Of a DNA stretch of 38,258 nucleotides, positions 15,711 through 24,587 are shown one piece after another. Numbering within the stretch: the stretch's first letter is position 1; every line of letters starts with the position of its first letter. A program made the translations under genes and the position numbers. Source of the DNA: an uncultured Eubacteriales bacterium (lineage in GTDB: Bacteria; Bacillota; Clostridia; Oscillospirales; CAG-272); assembly GCA_934433485.1 (NCBI GenBank), contig CAKRZR010000020.1, positions 1-38,258 on the forward strand, written 5' to 3'. Under the pieces are notes generated by a model. The model searched no databases and was not told where the DNA came from. It was given only the letters and a program-made list of their open reading frames with translations.

Positions 15711-17204
15711 AAACCGCCAGCGGATCGTCACCGGGATCGCGCCGTCGTCTGTCCGGTGGGAGACGGCAATGGAGGAGATCAGACACTGCGCAAGCGGTCG
15801 GGATACCGTATCCGGCGTCAGATATTCTGTAAGTCTGTCCGCGCTTGTGCGCTCGTTTGTGCCGTCCGCGCTCTCGGACAGTAAACGCTCGTACGCCTTT
15901 TCACACTGTTCTCTCGCCAGCCGGATGGACGCGCGCATCTCGGCGTACTCCGTCTCTGTGATCGTGCCGCGCACCTTGTCCATGTATAGTTCCGCTGCCG
16001 CGCGCTTGTATTCTTCGATTTTCAGTAGCAAGCTGTCCGCTTCCGCTTGGGGATCCGTTTCCCGGTCGTCATCCAGACAATCCGCCAGCGCGTCGACGGT
16101 CAGACAGTCGGCAAACCGCGCGGTAAAATCCGTGAACGCGACGCGCACTTCCTCCATGAGCCATGCGGCGGACACAAACGCACCGGGACAGCGATCGGGA
16201 GACAGGTACCGGGTGCGGCACTGAAAATACCGTCTGCCGCGATTTTTGACGGTGCGCATCGTCTCACCGCAGTGTGCACAGACCACCAATCCCGCAAGCG
16301 CGCCGATCTTGCCGCCGGTAAACGGTCTTGTGCGATTCCGGAGGCGATCCTGCACTGCCTGCCACAGTTCCTCCTCTACGATCGGCGCGTGCGTACCGGC
16401 GACCATGATCCAGCAATCGCGGGACCTGGGGCGGTTTTTCTTTGTTTTATAGGACGCACTGCCGTACCTGCCTTGTACCATGTTGCCGATGTACATTTCG
16501 TTTTCCAGGATCGCGCCGATGGTGCCGTATTGCCAGAGAGCGCCGGAGCGTCCCGTGCGATAGTCTGCCGGGGTTGGAACCGCGCGTGCGTTGAGCTGTC
16601 TGGCGATCGCGGTTTTGCCGTATCCCGCCGCGTACAGAGCAAAAATCTCCCGGACAACGGCGGCGGAGACGGGATCGGGGATGAGATGCCCGCGTTGGTC
16701 GGGATCCTTTCGGTAGCCATAGAGGGCGTGCGAGCCGATGTGCAGTCCGCGGCGCCGTCTGTCCGTGAGCACCGCGCGGATGTTCTCCGACATATCCTCA
16801 AGGTACCATTCGTTGACAAGACCACTGATCTGCCGCGCTTTTTTATTGCCCGGCACGGCGGTGTCCGCGTTGTCCACGATACTGACAAAGCGAATGCCCC
16901 ATAGCGGAAAAAGTCCGTGAATGTACTTCTCCACAAGCTCCATCTCGCGCGTGAATCGGGACTGCGTTTTGCAGAGCACGATGTCGAATCGGCGCGCTTC
17001 GGCATCCGCTATGAGCCGATTGAACGCCGGACGCCGCCTGTCCGCACCCGCATAATCGTCATCGGAGTAGATGGCGTAGATCTCCCAACCGTGCGCTTCG
17101 GCGTAGGAGACCAGCATGGATTTTTGGTTCTGGATGCTCACCGAATCCGCGTCTCCCCGGTTATTGTCCTCCTCCGATAACCGGCAATAGAGCGCCGCTT
17201 TCAT
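15708..17204 (-). CDS. Large serine recombinase 2
   Basis: This 498-residue site-specific recombinase/integrase has all usual parts. The catalytic domain has YCRLSEEDNNRGD (nucleophile Ser10), SDDDYAGADRRRPAF and KTQSRFTREMELVE. The recombinase domain follows (YGYRKDP to LWQYGTIGAILENEMYIGNMVQGR). The zinc ribbon has C309, C312, C329 and C339 (VCAHCG...YFQC...DRC). A coiled-coil segment (about 390-450) and a C-terminal tail complete it. Its stop codon abuts the catalase fragment at 15710, the same arrangement as recombinase 1 with the other catalase piece. Its ATG overlaps the stop of a 49-codon frame upstream (ATGA), so translation is coupled. AAGGAG lies 8 nt before the start. Confidence 0.93.
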   Translation of the reverse strand: MKAALYCRLSEEDNNRGDADSVSIQNQKSMLVSYAEAHGWEIYAIYSDDDYAGADRRRPAFNRLIADAEARRFDIVLCKTQSRFTREMELVEKYIHGLFPLWGIRFVSIVDNADTAVPGNKKARQISGLVNEWYLEDMSENIRAVLTDRRRRGLHIGSHALYGYRKDPDQRGHLIPDPVSAAVVREIFALYAAGYGKTAIARQLNARAVPTPADYRTGRSGALWQYGTIGAILENEMYIGNMVQGRYGSASYKTKKNRPRSRDCWIMVAGTHAPIVEEELWQAVQDRLRNRTRPFTGGKIGALAGLVVCAHCGETMRTVKNRGRRYFQCRTRYLSPDRCPGAFVSAAWLMEEVRVAFTDFTARFADCLTVDALADCLDDDRETDPQAEADSLLLKIEEYKRAAAELYMDKVRGTITETEYAEMRASIRLAREQCEKAYERLLSESADGTNERTSADRLTEYLTPDTVSRPLAQCLISSIAVSHRTDDGAIPVTIRWRF

Positions 17205-17350
17205 GGATGCTCCTTTTCGGATGCCCGGTTATTCCGCCGTGCGCGTTCCATCAGCCGGATATACGCGCGTACACAGGCGAAAAACGCGTCCGGATCGGGC
17301 TGTTCACCTTTGGAAAACACATTTTGTACGACCGGTTTTCGTTTCGCCAC
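17201..17350 (-). CDS. 49-residue protein coupled to recombinase 2
   Basis: A small frame starts with GTG at 17350, with AAGGAG about 10 nt upstream, and ends in the ATGA overlap with the recombinase start. The product begins VAKRKPVVQNVFSKGEQP, then PDPDAFFACVRAYIRLMERARR, and ends ASEKEHP. It is basic with one amphipathic helix. I do not recognise a family. Position and coupling suggest an accessory factor for the recombinase, for example a directionality or expression factor, but this is inference from context only. Confidence 0.55.
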   Translation of the reverse strand: MAKRKPVVQNVFSKGEQPDPDAFFACVRAYIRLMERARRNNRASEKEHP

Positions 17351-17413
17351 AGGGATCACGCTCCTTTTTTGAGATATGGTACCCTATGCGCCGTGCCTTG
17401 TCCGATATGCGCG

Positions 17414-17446
17414 AAAAAGCGGATCCACCGGAATGGACCCGCTTTC
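17414..17446 (-). terminator. Terminator of the glycyl radical enzyme gene
   Basis: Twelve-nt arms (17416-17427 with 17434-17445) pair with one G-U and a 6-nt loop, followed on the minus strand by TTTTT. It ends the transcript from 17469 and separates it from the recombinase 2 unit. Confidence 0.85.
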
Positions 17447-17468
17447 GTGTTGCCAAAGACTATAGAAA

Positions 17469-19481
17469 TCAATATTCCGTGCGCGCGATTACGGACTGCT
17501 TCAGCTCCGGGGACAGCCGGTTGAAGTATTCCGAGTAGCCGCCGATGCGTACAATGAGAGACGCGTGCTTTTCCGGATGGTCGAGCGCGTCGAGAAGCTC
17601 TTCCCGGGAGGCGCAGGTGATCTGTAGCTGCATCCCGCCCTCGGCAAAAAACGCGGAAAGCAGCGGCAGCAGCAGCGTGGAGAGATGCTCCTTTGCCATA
17701 CGCAGATTCGTCACCGGGGAACCGAGCGCCTTGGACAGACGGAGCGCGGCGGTACTCGAAAGCATCGCGGTCGGCCCCTCCGTATCTCTGCCGTGGATCG
17801 CGCCGCAGGAGTCGCACAGGGGATCGCCGTCCGCTCTGCCGTCCGGTGTGGCGCGTACCCCTCGACCGGCGTCGACGTAGGTGACAAACTGGTTCGAAAC
17901 CGGGAAATATTTGCCGCGCGGCGTGCAGGTATGGGTCTCAAACGCCGAATAGATCCGCTCCGACACGATCCCGGCGATCCGCCCGACCTCCGGGTCCGCT
18001 ACGCCATGCTTTGGACAACGCGCGCACTGTGCCAAAAATACCGGATCGCGTGTTTCGAGCAGGCGGATAAACGTCGCGGCGTCGTACCGCTTTTCGCGAT
18101 AGACCAGGGTTTCGATGGCGGAGAGGGAGTCGATCACGTTGATCAGTCCCGCGACGTTGATGACGCTCCAGTAATAACGCGCGCCGCCCGCGTTGAAATC
18201 CGTTTGCGTATTGATGCAGTCGTCCACAAACAAGGTGCGCACCGGCTGTGGACGATAGCGCACGCGGGTCTTGCGGTGCTCTTCCAGAATCGTGCAGACC
18301 TCGGCGATGCCGTCCTCCGCTTTTTGCAGATACCCCTCCAAAAATGCGTCAAAGGTATCGTGGTCGACAAGGTGCTCTCTGAAGTATTCGTCAAAGATCA
18401 GCGCGGTGTTGATGCCTGCGTCGTCGGAGCCTACGTTGGACATACCCTCGATCATCGTCTCCGTGCAGCCGCCAAACGCCAGAGACTGCAGGTCCGCTTC
18501 CGTTACCTCCGGCAGTCTGCTTTGGATTTCGCGCCGGTACAGCTCCCAGTTGTAAAACGCCGGCTGCCCACAGCTGGACGCCAGGGTTTCGTATGTCGCC
18601 GTAAGAACCGCTTCCTCGATCGATCCGGGCTTGGGAGAGAGCAGCGCCGGCGTGACCAGCAATTGCAGAGACGGGCGGCGGTGTCCGGCGCTTGCCCGGA
18701 TGCACTGAACGGTCAGTTCGTTGTACGTCGGACCGAGCGGGCCCGACCAGCCGCTGTTGGCGTCCACATGGGCGTACAGCTCCGAGAGCAGCGGGACAAT
18801 GTCCTCGCCGTGCCAATACGGGAGCAGCCAACGATCCAGTCCGCCGATATCGTCACAGCCGTCAATGTAGAACACGAAATTCCATGCTACCAGTGCCTCA
18901 TAGATATTGCGCGGTGTATGCTCGGGCGCATAGGACAGTGCGTCGATGAGAGACTGCGGCACGTTTTGTTCTCTGAGATGGGCAAGACAGCGATCGCGGT
19001 AGTCGAAAATCGCGTCGAGAAGCACCGTCATCGCGTCGCGGAAATCCCCATCGGGCAGCGCGTCGATCCGTTTGCGATAGCCGGACAGCCCATCCGACAG
19101 AATCCGCCGGTAGCAGATAAAGGAATGCGTGAACCCTGCGCCGCCGACAATGTGTACCGTATCGATCGGGGCGACAAGCGAAATCTCGCGGGAAAAATAG
19201 TCCGCGGCATCCGGCACCTTGCGCGTCAGTCCGGCAAGATCGAGGGAATATGTGAACGAAAAGTCCGGCTTCATGCACATGGCGCGGTTGCCGCTGTTGT
19301 GGCGCATGGCAAGTCCGCACGGATAGAGCAGCCCGCCGTCGTAGGGAGTGAGCGCAGCCTCCCTGTAGAAACGCGCGTAGGCATTTGCGTGGCGGAAAAG
19401 CGGGGAACGCTCCGGGGATTCGATCAGTCCTGCGGCATACGGTTCTCCGGCGAGGCATAGCGCGTGAAAAACGTCTGACAT
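17469..19481 (-). CDS. Glycyl radical enzyme (pyruvate formate-lyase-like), substrate unknown
   Basis: Glycyl radical enzymes use an oxygen-sensitive Gly radical and a thiyl Cys for difficult anaerobic reactions. This 670-residue member starts at 19481 after GGAGG. It has the active-site Cys and Glu in FGGCTETMIEG (about 364-374), the mid-core GARYYWSVINVAGLINVIDSLSAI, the ATPDGRADGDPLCD loop, GPTAMLSSTA, and the radical loop RIGGYSEYFNRLSPELKQSVIARTE at the C terminus. Known enzymes are about 750-850 residues, so this is a short form. The usual RVxGY is RIGGY. No radical-SAM activase gene is in the window. It lies downstream of the PAPS genes, after a hairpin. Residues for pyruvate, choline, glycerol or isethionate cannot be confirmed, so no substrate is assigned. 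Confidence 0.88.
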   Translation of the reverse strand: MSDVFHALCLAGEPYAAGLIESPERSPLFRHANAYARFYREAALTPYDGGLLYPCGLAMRHNSGNRAMCMKPDFSFTYSLDLAGLTRKVPDAADYFSREISLVAPIDTVHIVGGAGFTHSFICYRRILSDGLSGYRKRIDALPDGDFRDAMTVLLDAIFDYRDRCLAHLREQNVPQSLIDALSYAPEHTPRNIYEALVAWNFVFYIDGCDDIGGLDRWLLPYWHGEDIVPLLSELYAHVDANSGWSGPLGPTYNELTVQCIRASAGHRRPSLQLLVTPALLSPKPGSIEEAVLTATYETLASSCGQPAFYNWELYRREIQSRLPEVTEADLQSLAFGGCTETMIEGMSNVGSDDAGINTALIFDEYFREHLVDHDTFDAFLEGYLQKAEDGIAEVCTILEEHRKTRVRYRPQPVRTLFVDDCINTQTDFNAGGARYYWSVINVAGLINVIDSLSAIETLVYREKRYDAATFIRLLETRDPVFLAQCARCPKHGVADPEVGRIAGIVSERIYSAFETHTCTPRGKYFPVSNQFVTYVDAGRGVRATPDGRADGDPLCDSCGAIHGRDTEGPTAMLSSTAALRLSKALGSPVTNLRMAKEHLSTLLLPLLSAFFAEGGMQLQITCASREELLDALDHPEKHASLIVRIGGYSEYFNRLSPELKQSVIARTEY

Positions 19482-19505
19482 AGGAAAATCCTCCGTTTCC
19501 AAAAT

Positions 19506-19535
19506 CCCCGGAGACCAATCGCGAAGCCTCCGGGG
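19506..19535 (-). terminator. Hairpin between cysN and the glycyl radical enzyme gene
   Basis: The 8-bp stem CCCCGGAG/CTCCGGGG (19506-19513 with 19528-19535) is followed on the minus strand by ATTTTGG. It can partly terminate the cys transcript and so lower or separate expression of the next gene. Confidence 0.65.
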
Positions 19536-19566
19536 AAAAATGTGCGTTAGAGCGTATAAAGATGGA

Positions 19567-21135
<1,569 letters not shown>

Positions 21136-21153
21136 ATTGTGCCTCGCAAAAAA

Positions 21154-22041
21154 TCACATATATCCGTCGCGGCGCAGTGCTTCGAGTCCGCCGCCGTCTT
21201 CCTTGTCCTGCGCACGACCGCTTCTCTCCGCCACCCGCGCGAATTTGCCGGAACGCAGCTCCTCGATGATCTCGTCCAGGGTGGACGCGTCCGATTCCAC
21301 GGGATTTGTGCAGGGCCAGCAGCCGAGGGAACGGTACCGCTTGCCGTCGCCCTGATTGAAGTACAGAGATACGACCGGCACGCCCTCGCGCTTGATGTAT
21401 TCCCAGATGTCCAGTTCGGTCCAGTCGAGCAGCGGATGAATGCGGACATGGGTGCCCGGCGCAAAGTCCGTCTTGTACTGTCCCCAGAATTCCGGCGGCT
21501 GATCGTCGGCGTTCCAGTCGTTGTTCACGTTGCGCGGGGAGAAGTACCGTTCCTTGGAGCGGCTGCCCTCCTCATCGGCGCGCACACCGACAATGACGCC
21601 CGTAAACGGCTCCTTGTTCGGGTCGACCTCGTATTTTCCGGTCTGGTGATTGAGACGGTACCGCGGCCATTCCCCGGAGAGCGTGTGTGCCAGCGCTTCC
21701 GTTTTTAGGTTCCGGCAGCATTCGATCCGGGAAACGTTGCCGTCCGGGAAGGTCTGTTTCGTGTCCAGTGCCGTACGGTTTTCGCCGTAGATCATGTCGA
21801 GATTCCACTCCATGGCGAGCCGGTCGCGGTATTCGATCATTTCGGGGATTTTATAGTGCGTATCGACGTGGACGAGCGGGAACGGCACATGTCCGAAAAA
21901 CGCTTTGCGCGCCAGACACAATAGCACCGTGCTGTCCTTGCCGATCGACCAGAGCATGCACAGATTCTTGAACGCGGCGTAGGATTCGCGCAGAATGTGG
22001 ATGCTCTTGGATTCGAGCATATCAAGATGACTGTAGTTCAT
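21154..22041 (-). CDS. cysD: Sulfate adenylyltransferase small subunit (CysD)
   Basis: CysD adenylylates sulfate (ATP + sulfate to APS + pyrophosphate). The PP-loop motif is WSIGKDSTVLL (about 31-41). Family blocks include LVHVDTHYKIPEMIEYRD, VGVRADEEGSRSKERYFSPR, HVRIHPLLDWTELDIWEYI, VVSLYF and the Cys-containing SLGCWPCTNPV. The 295-residue length from the ATG at 22041 is normal. AAAGGA lies a rather long 15 nt upstream. The gene is 58 nt downstream of the CysC-CysQ fusion and 18 nt upstream of cysN. Confidence 0.93.
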   Translation of the reverse strand: MNYSHLDMLESKSIHILRESYAAFKNLCMLWSIGKDSTVLLCLARKAFFGHVPFPLVHVDTHYKIPEMIEYRDRLAMEWNLDMIYGENRTALDTKQTFPDGNVSRIECCRNLKTEALAHTLSGEWPRYRLNHQTGKYEVDPNKEPFTGVIVGVRADEEGSRSKERYFSPRNVNNDWNADDQPPEFWGQYKTDFAPGTHVRIHPLLDWTELDIWEYIKREGVPVVSLYFNQGDGKRYRSLGCWPCTNPVESDASTLDEIIEELRSGKFARVAERSGRAQDKEDGGGLEALRRDGYM

Positions 22042-22099
22042 AGCTTTGACAATATATCCTTTCTCCCGGACGGAAACCGATCTGCCGGGGTGTGCGCTT

Positions 22100-23575
22100 T
22101 TATAGTGCGTCCGCGCTTGTGGTGTCGAGGGCGGATTCTGGTGCGTTGAGGATGCGAAAGCCGTTCCGGTTGACAGGATCGGCACGGTTGGCGCAAAGCG
22201 GAGCACCGTGTACGTCCGTGAATGACGCGCCGGCCTCCTTGCAGAGAATCTCCATGCCCGCTGTGTCCCATTCCTTCATGAATGCACCGTAGCGATAGTG
22301 AACGTCCGCCTTGCCCTCCGCGATGAGACAGCCCTTGAGGCAGCTGCCCGCTGTGATCACTTCCGCAATGCGCGCAGCGTTGTCCGCGAGGATCGCCTCG
22401 GTCTGACGGTCCCCATGCGAACGGCTTGCCATCACACGCAGATCCGCATGCCGGTCGGAAACGTGGATCCTGTCTGCCGGAGCAAAGAGGGCATTTTCAA
22501 ACCACGCTTCGTCCGGCAGTTCTCCGGCAAAGCCGTCCGGCAGGGTGAGCTTGTACGCGCCGCAGCCTTCCATGGCGTAATAGAGGATCCCCTGTACCGG
22601 CACGGCGATCACCCCTGCCAGCACGCGATGATGATCCGCGAAGCCGATGCTGACGCAAAACTCGCCGTTTCGGTGTATAAACTCCTTCGTGCCGTCCAGC
22701 GGATCGACGATGAAGGTGCCGCAGCCGTTTAAGCGTTTGGGAATACCGTGCGCGTCGCGGGAATCATCCGCTTCCTCCTCGGAGAGCATATCGTATTCCG
22801 GAAAGGTTTTTGCGAGATAGGCGGAGATCACCGCGTCGGAGCTTGTGTCGGCGGTGGTCAGCGGAGAAGCGTCCTCTTTGAAGAAAACGGCATATTCGCC
22901 GTTGTAGATCGATAGAATGGTATGGGCGGCACGCGCACCGCAGGAGAGCATACGCGACAGCAGATAGGTCGGGCGGTAGATGTCCTCGATGGCGGCGCGG
23001 CAGAGAAGAGCGGCAAGGGTGTCCGCGTCCTTCGCTGCCGTGTCGAGGACGATGTCGGGCGTCTCCGGTACCTCATAGGGAGCGGAAACCCCGGTGAAGT
23101 CCGCAATCTCTCCTGCAAACGCTTTTTTATAGAGTCCTTTCGGGTCTCTTGCGGCACAGATTTCCACCGATGCCTTTACGTACACCTCGTGGAACACGGC
23201 GCCGCCGTCTCTTTCCACGATCTCCCGCGCGGTCCTGCGGGAAGCGGCGGTCGGGGAAATGGCGCATACGACCACAACCTGACCGGAGAGGGCAAGGAGG
23301 CGTGCGCATTCGGCAATCCGGCGGAGATTTTCCGCTCTGTCCTCCGGGGAAAAGCCAAGACCGCGGCAAAGTCCGGTACGCACCGTGTCGCCGTCGAGCA
23401 TGAAAACCGCGTGTCCCGCTTCGGAGAGCATTTTTTCAAACCGCGACGCGATGGTGGATTTGCCGGAGCCGGACAGTCCCGTCATCCAGAAAACGGCGGG
23501 GCGTGTATGGGTAACGCGGAGCCGATCCTCTTTTGTGACCGAGGAATGGTACGGCGTGAGATGGTTGTCTGACAT
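22100..23575 (-). CDS. cysC/cysQ: Fusion of APS kinase (CysC) and 3'(2'),5'-bisphosphate nucleotidase (CysQ)
   Basis: The first half (about 1-200) makes PAPS from APS. It shows FWMTGLSGSGKSTIA (Walker A), DGDTVRTGLCRGLGFSPEDRAENLRR, and RDPKGLYKKAFAGEIADFTGVSAPYE. The second half (about 210-491) is an inositol-monophosphatase-fold CysQ: SEEEADDS, IVDPLDGTKEFI with the metal-binding Asp residues, CVSIGF and KEWDTAGMEILCKEAG. It hydrolyses PAP to AMP. The start at 23575 has GAAGGA 8-9 nt upstream. One polypeptide that makes PAPS and removes its by-product fits sulfotransferase metabolism or sulfate assimilation. No APS/PAPS reductase or sulfite reductase lies in the window. Confidence 0.93.
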   Translation of the reverse strand: MSDNHLTPYHSSVTKEDRLRVTHTRPAVFWMTGLSGSGKSTIASRFEKMLSEAGHAVFMLDGDTVRTGLCRGLGFSPEDRAENLRRIAECARLLALSGQVVVVCAISPTAASRRTAREIVERDGGAVFHEVYVKASVEICAARDPKGLYKKAFAGEIADFTGVSAPYEVPETPDIVLDTAAKDADTLAALLCRAAIEDIYRPTYLLSRMLSCGARAAHTILSIYNGEYAVFFKEDASPLTTADTSSDAVISAYLAKTFPEYDMLSEEEADDSRDAHGIPKRLNGCGTFIVDPLDGTKEFIHRNGEFCVSIGFADHHRVLAGVIAVPVQGILYYAMEGCGAYKLTLPDGFAGELPDEAWFENALFAPADRIHVSDRHADLRVMASRSHGDRQTEAILADNAARIAEVITAGSCLKGCLIAEGKADVHYRYGAFMKEWDTAGMEILCKEAGASFTDVHGAPLCANRADPVNRNGFRILNAPESALDTTSADAL

Positions 23576-23605
23576 AGTACAATTGTCCTTCGAAAAAGAA
23601 AAATA

Positions 23606-23653
23606 CGTATACGTATACGGGTACATTATAGACGAGACGGTGGAATATGTCAA
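23606..23653 (-). promoter_or_regulatory. Consensus sigma-A promoter and palindromic operator of the cys genes
   Basis: TTGACA (23648-23653) and TATAAT (23625-23630) on the minus strand are 17 nt apart, a full consensus match. Over the expected start point lies the perfect 14-bp palindrome CGTATACGTATACG (23606-23619). Such a strong promoter with a palindrome at +1 suggests control by a dimeric repressor that has not been identified. Confidence 0.8.
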
Positions 23654-23733
23654 CGGTTCACGGAAAATCAGTGCGGAAAAAGACAAAAACAGGCGCATTC
23701 ACGGCATTTTTTGGCGATTGGAGGGAACGGAAT

Positions 23734-24054
23734 ATGAAAAAACACACCTCTGGCACACAAGTCACCTACGGCAGGACGCGCGTACAGGCACCACATGTCC
23801 GGGATAGGCGAAAACCGGCGCGGCTCGTACTCCTTGCAGGCTGCGTGGCGATTATGTTGTTCTGCGGTGTGCAGATCCGGCGCGGGATGCAGCGTGAGAC
23901 AATGGCGCGGGACGCCGTTTCGGTCATGGCGGTGCAGCGCGTATCCGGGGATTTTCGTGTACCTACAGACAGTGCGCCTGCCGGGTATCTGGACGGGGAA
24001 TGGAATCTGTGGGAATATCTCTCCGACGTGCTGTCCGCTTTGTTTGCCGCCTGA
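23734..24054 (+). CDS. Small single-helix membrane protein upstream of SpoIVFB-like protease
   Basis: The start at 23734 has GGAGGGA about 8 nt upstream. The 106-residue product has a basic N-terminal arm (about 1-30), one hydrophobic helix (ARLVLLAGCVAIMLFCGVQI, about 29-48) and a short outside or lumenal domain. I do not recognise a family. It lies 19 nt before an SpoIVFB-like site-2 protease, and the topology resembles SpoIVFA, the one-helix regulator of SpoIVFB. There is no M23 domain, so this is a positional analogy, not a homology claim. Confidence 0.6.
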   Translation: MKKHTSGTQVTYGRTRVQAPHVRDRRKPARLVLLAGCVAIMLFCGVQIRRGMQRETMARDAVSVMAVQRVSGDFRVPTDSAPAGYLDGEWNLWEYLSDVLSALFAA

Positions 24055-24073
24055 ACGATAGCGGAGGTGCGCG

Positions 24074-24562
24074 ATGGGGATATTTTGTGCGTTTCTCTGC
24101 GCCGTGCTCGTGCATGAGGGCGGGCACATCGCGGCGGCGTATTTCTGCGGCGTGCCGGTGCGGTGTCTGCGTCTTGGTGCGGTCGGATTTCGACTGTGCA
24201 TCGACTACAGCGGGGTGTCCTACGGCAGAGAGCTTGCCATACTGCTTGCCGGAAGTGCCGCCGGATTGCTTGGCGCGTGGATGGCGTATCTCTGCGGATG
24301 GTCGGACGCGGTGCTTTATCATCTCGCGCTGTCCGGCTGCAATCTGCTCCCGGTGCAGGGATTGGACGGCGGCGCTGCCCTTGAGGTACTGCTGAACATG
24401 CGCTTTCTGCCGGATACCGCCTGTCGGATCGCACGCGCGTTTTCGTTTGTGACTGTCGTTGCCCTGTGGATCGCGGTGGTGTGGATCTGTATGCGCGTAC
24501 AGGTGAACCTCGGTCTGCTTCTCACTGCACTGTGGTTTCTTTGGGGACACCTGCGGCGTTGA
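24074..24562 (+). CDS. SpoIVFB-like intramembrane metalloprotease (site-2 protease, M50)
   Basis: This polytopic membrane zinc protease of 162 residues has the zinc motif HEGGH (14-18) in its first helix and the second motif NLLPVQGLDGG (90-100), in which Asp98 is the third ligand. Known SpoIVFB releases active sigma-K by cutting pro-sigma-K in the mother cell. The protein is shorter than the about 290-residue B. subtilis enzyme and lacks a CBS domain, like compact clostridial forms. GGAGG lies 6 nt before the ATG. The upstream one-helix protein is a likely partner. A role in sporulation is inferred from the family. Confidence 0.82.
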   Translation: MGIFCAFLCAVLVHEGGHIAAAYFCGVPVRCLRLGAVGFRLCIDYSGVSYGRELAILLAGSAAGLLGAWMAYLCGWSDAVLYHLALSGCNLLPVQGLDGGAALEVLLNMRFLPDTACRIARAFSFVTVVALWIAVVWICMRVQVNLGLLLTALWFLWGHLRR

Positions 24563-24587
24563 ATCGGAAAGAACCCGCTCTGTTGGA

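Noticed and set aside
15505..15786. 93-codon frame as a complete gene
   Set aside because: The first third is the other-frame reading of the recombinase 2 end and the last 14 residues are element DNA. Only the middle is catalase.
17177..17232. ATAACCGG copies as att sites of recombinase 2
   Set aside because: The 8-mer also occurs at 15700, but the copies lie inside the recombinase and the 49-codon gene, one in inverted orientation. Chance is the simplest explanation.
17351..17413. Right end of element 2 with the catalase N-terminal part
   Set aside because: No catalase-like reading and no repeat of 15690-15710 were found there; only the terminator of the next gene follows.
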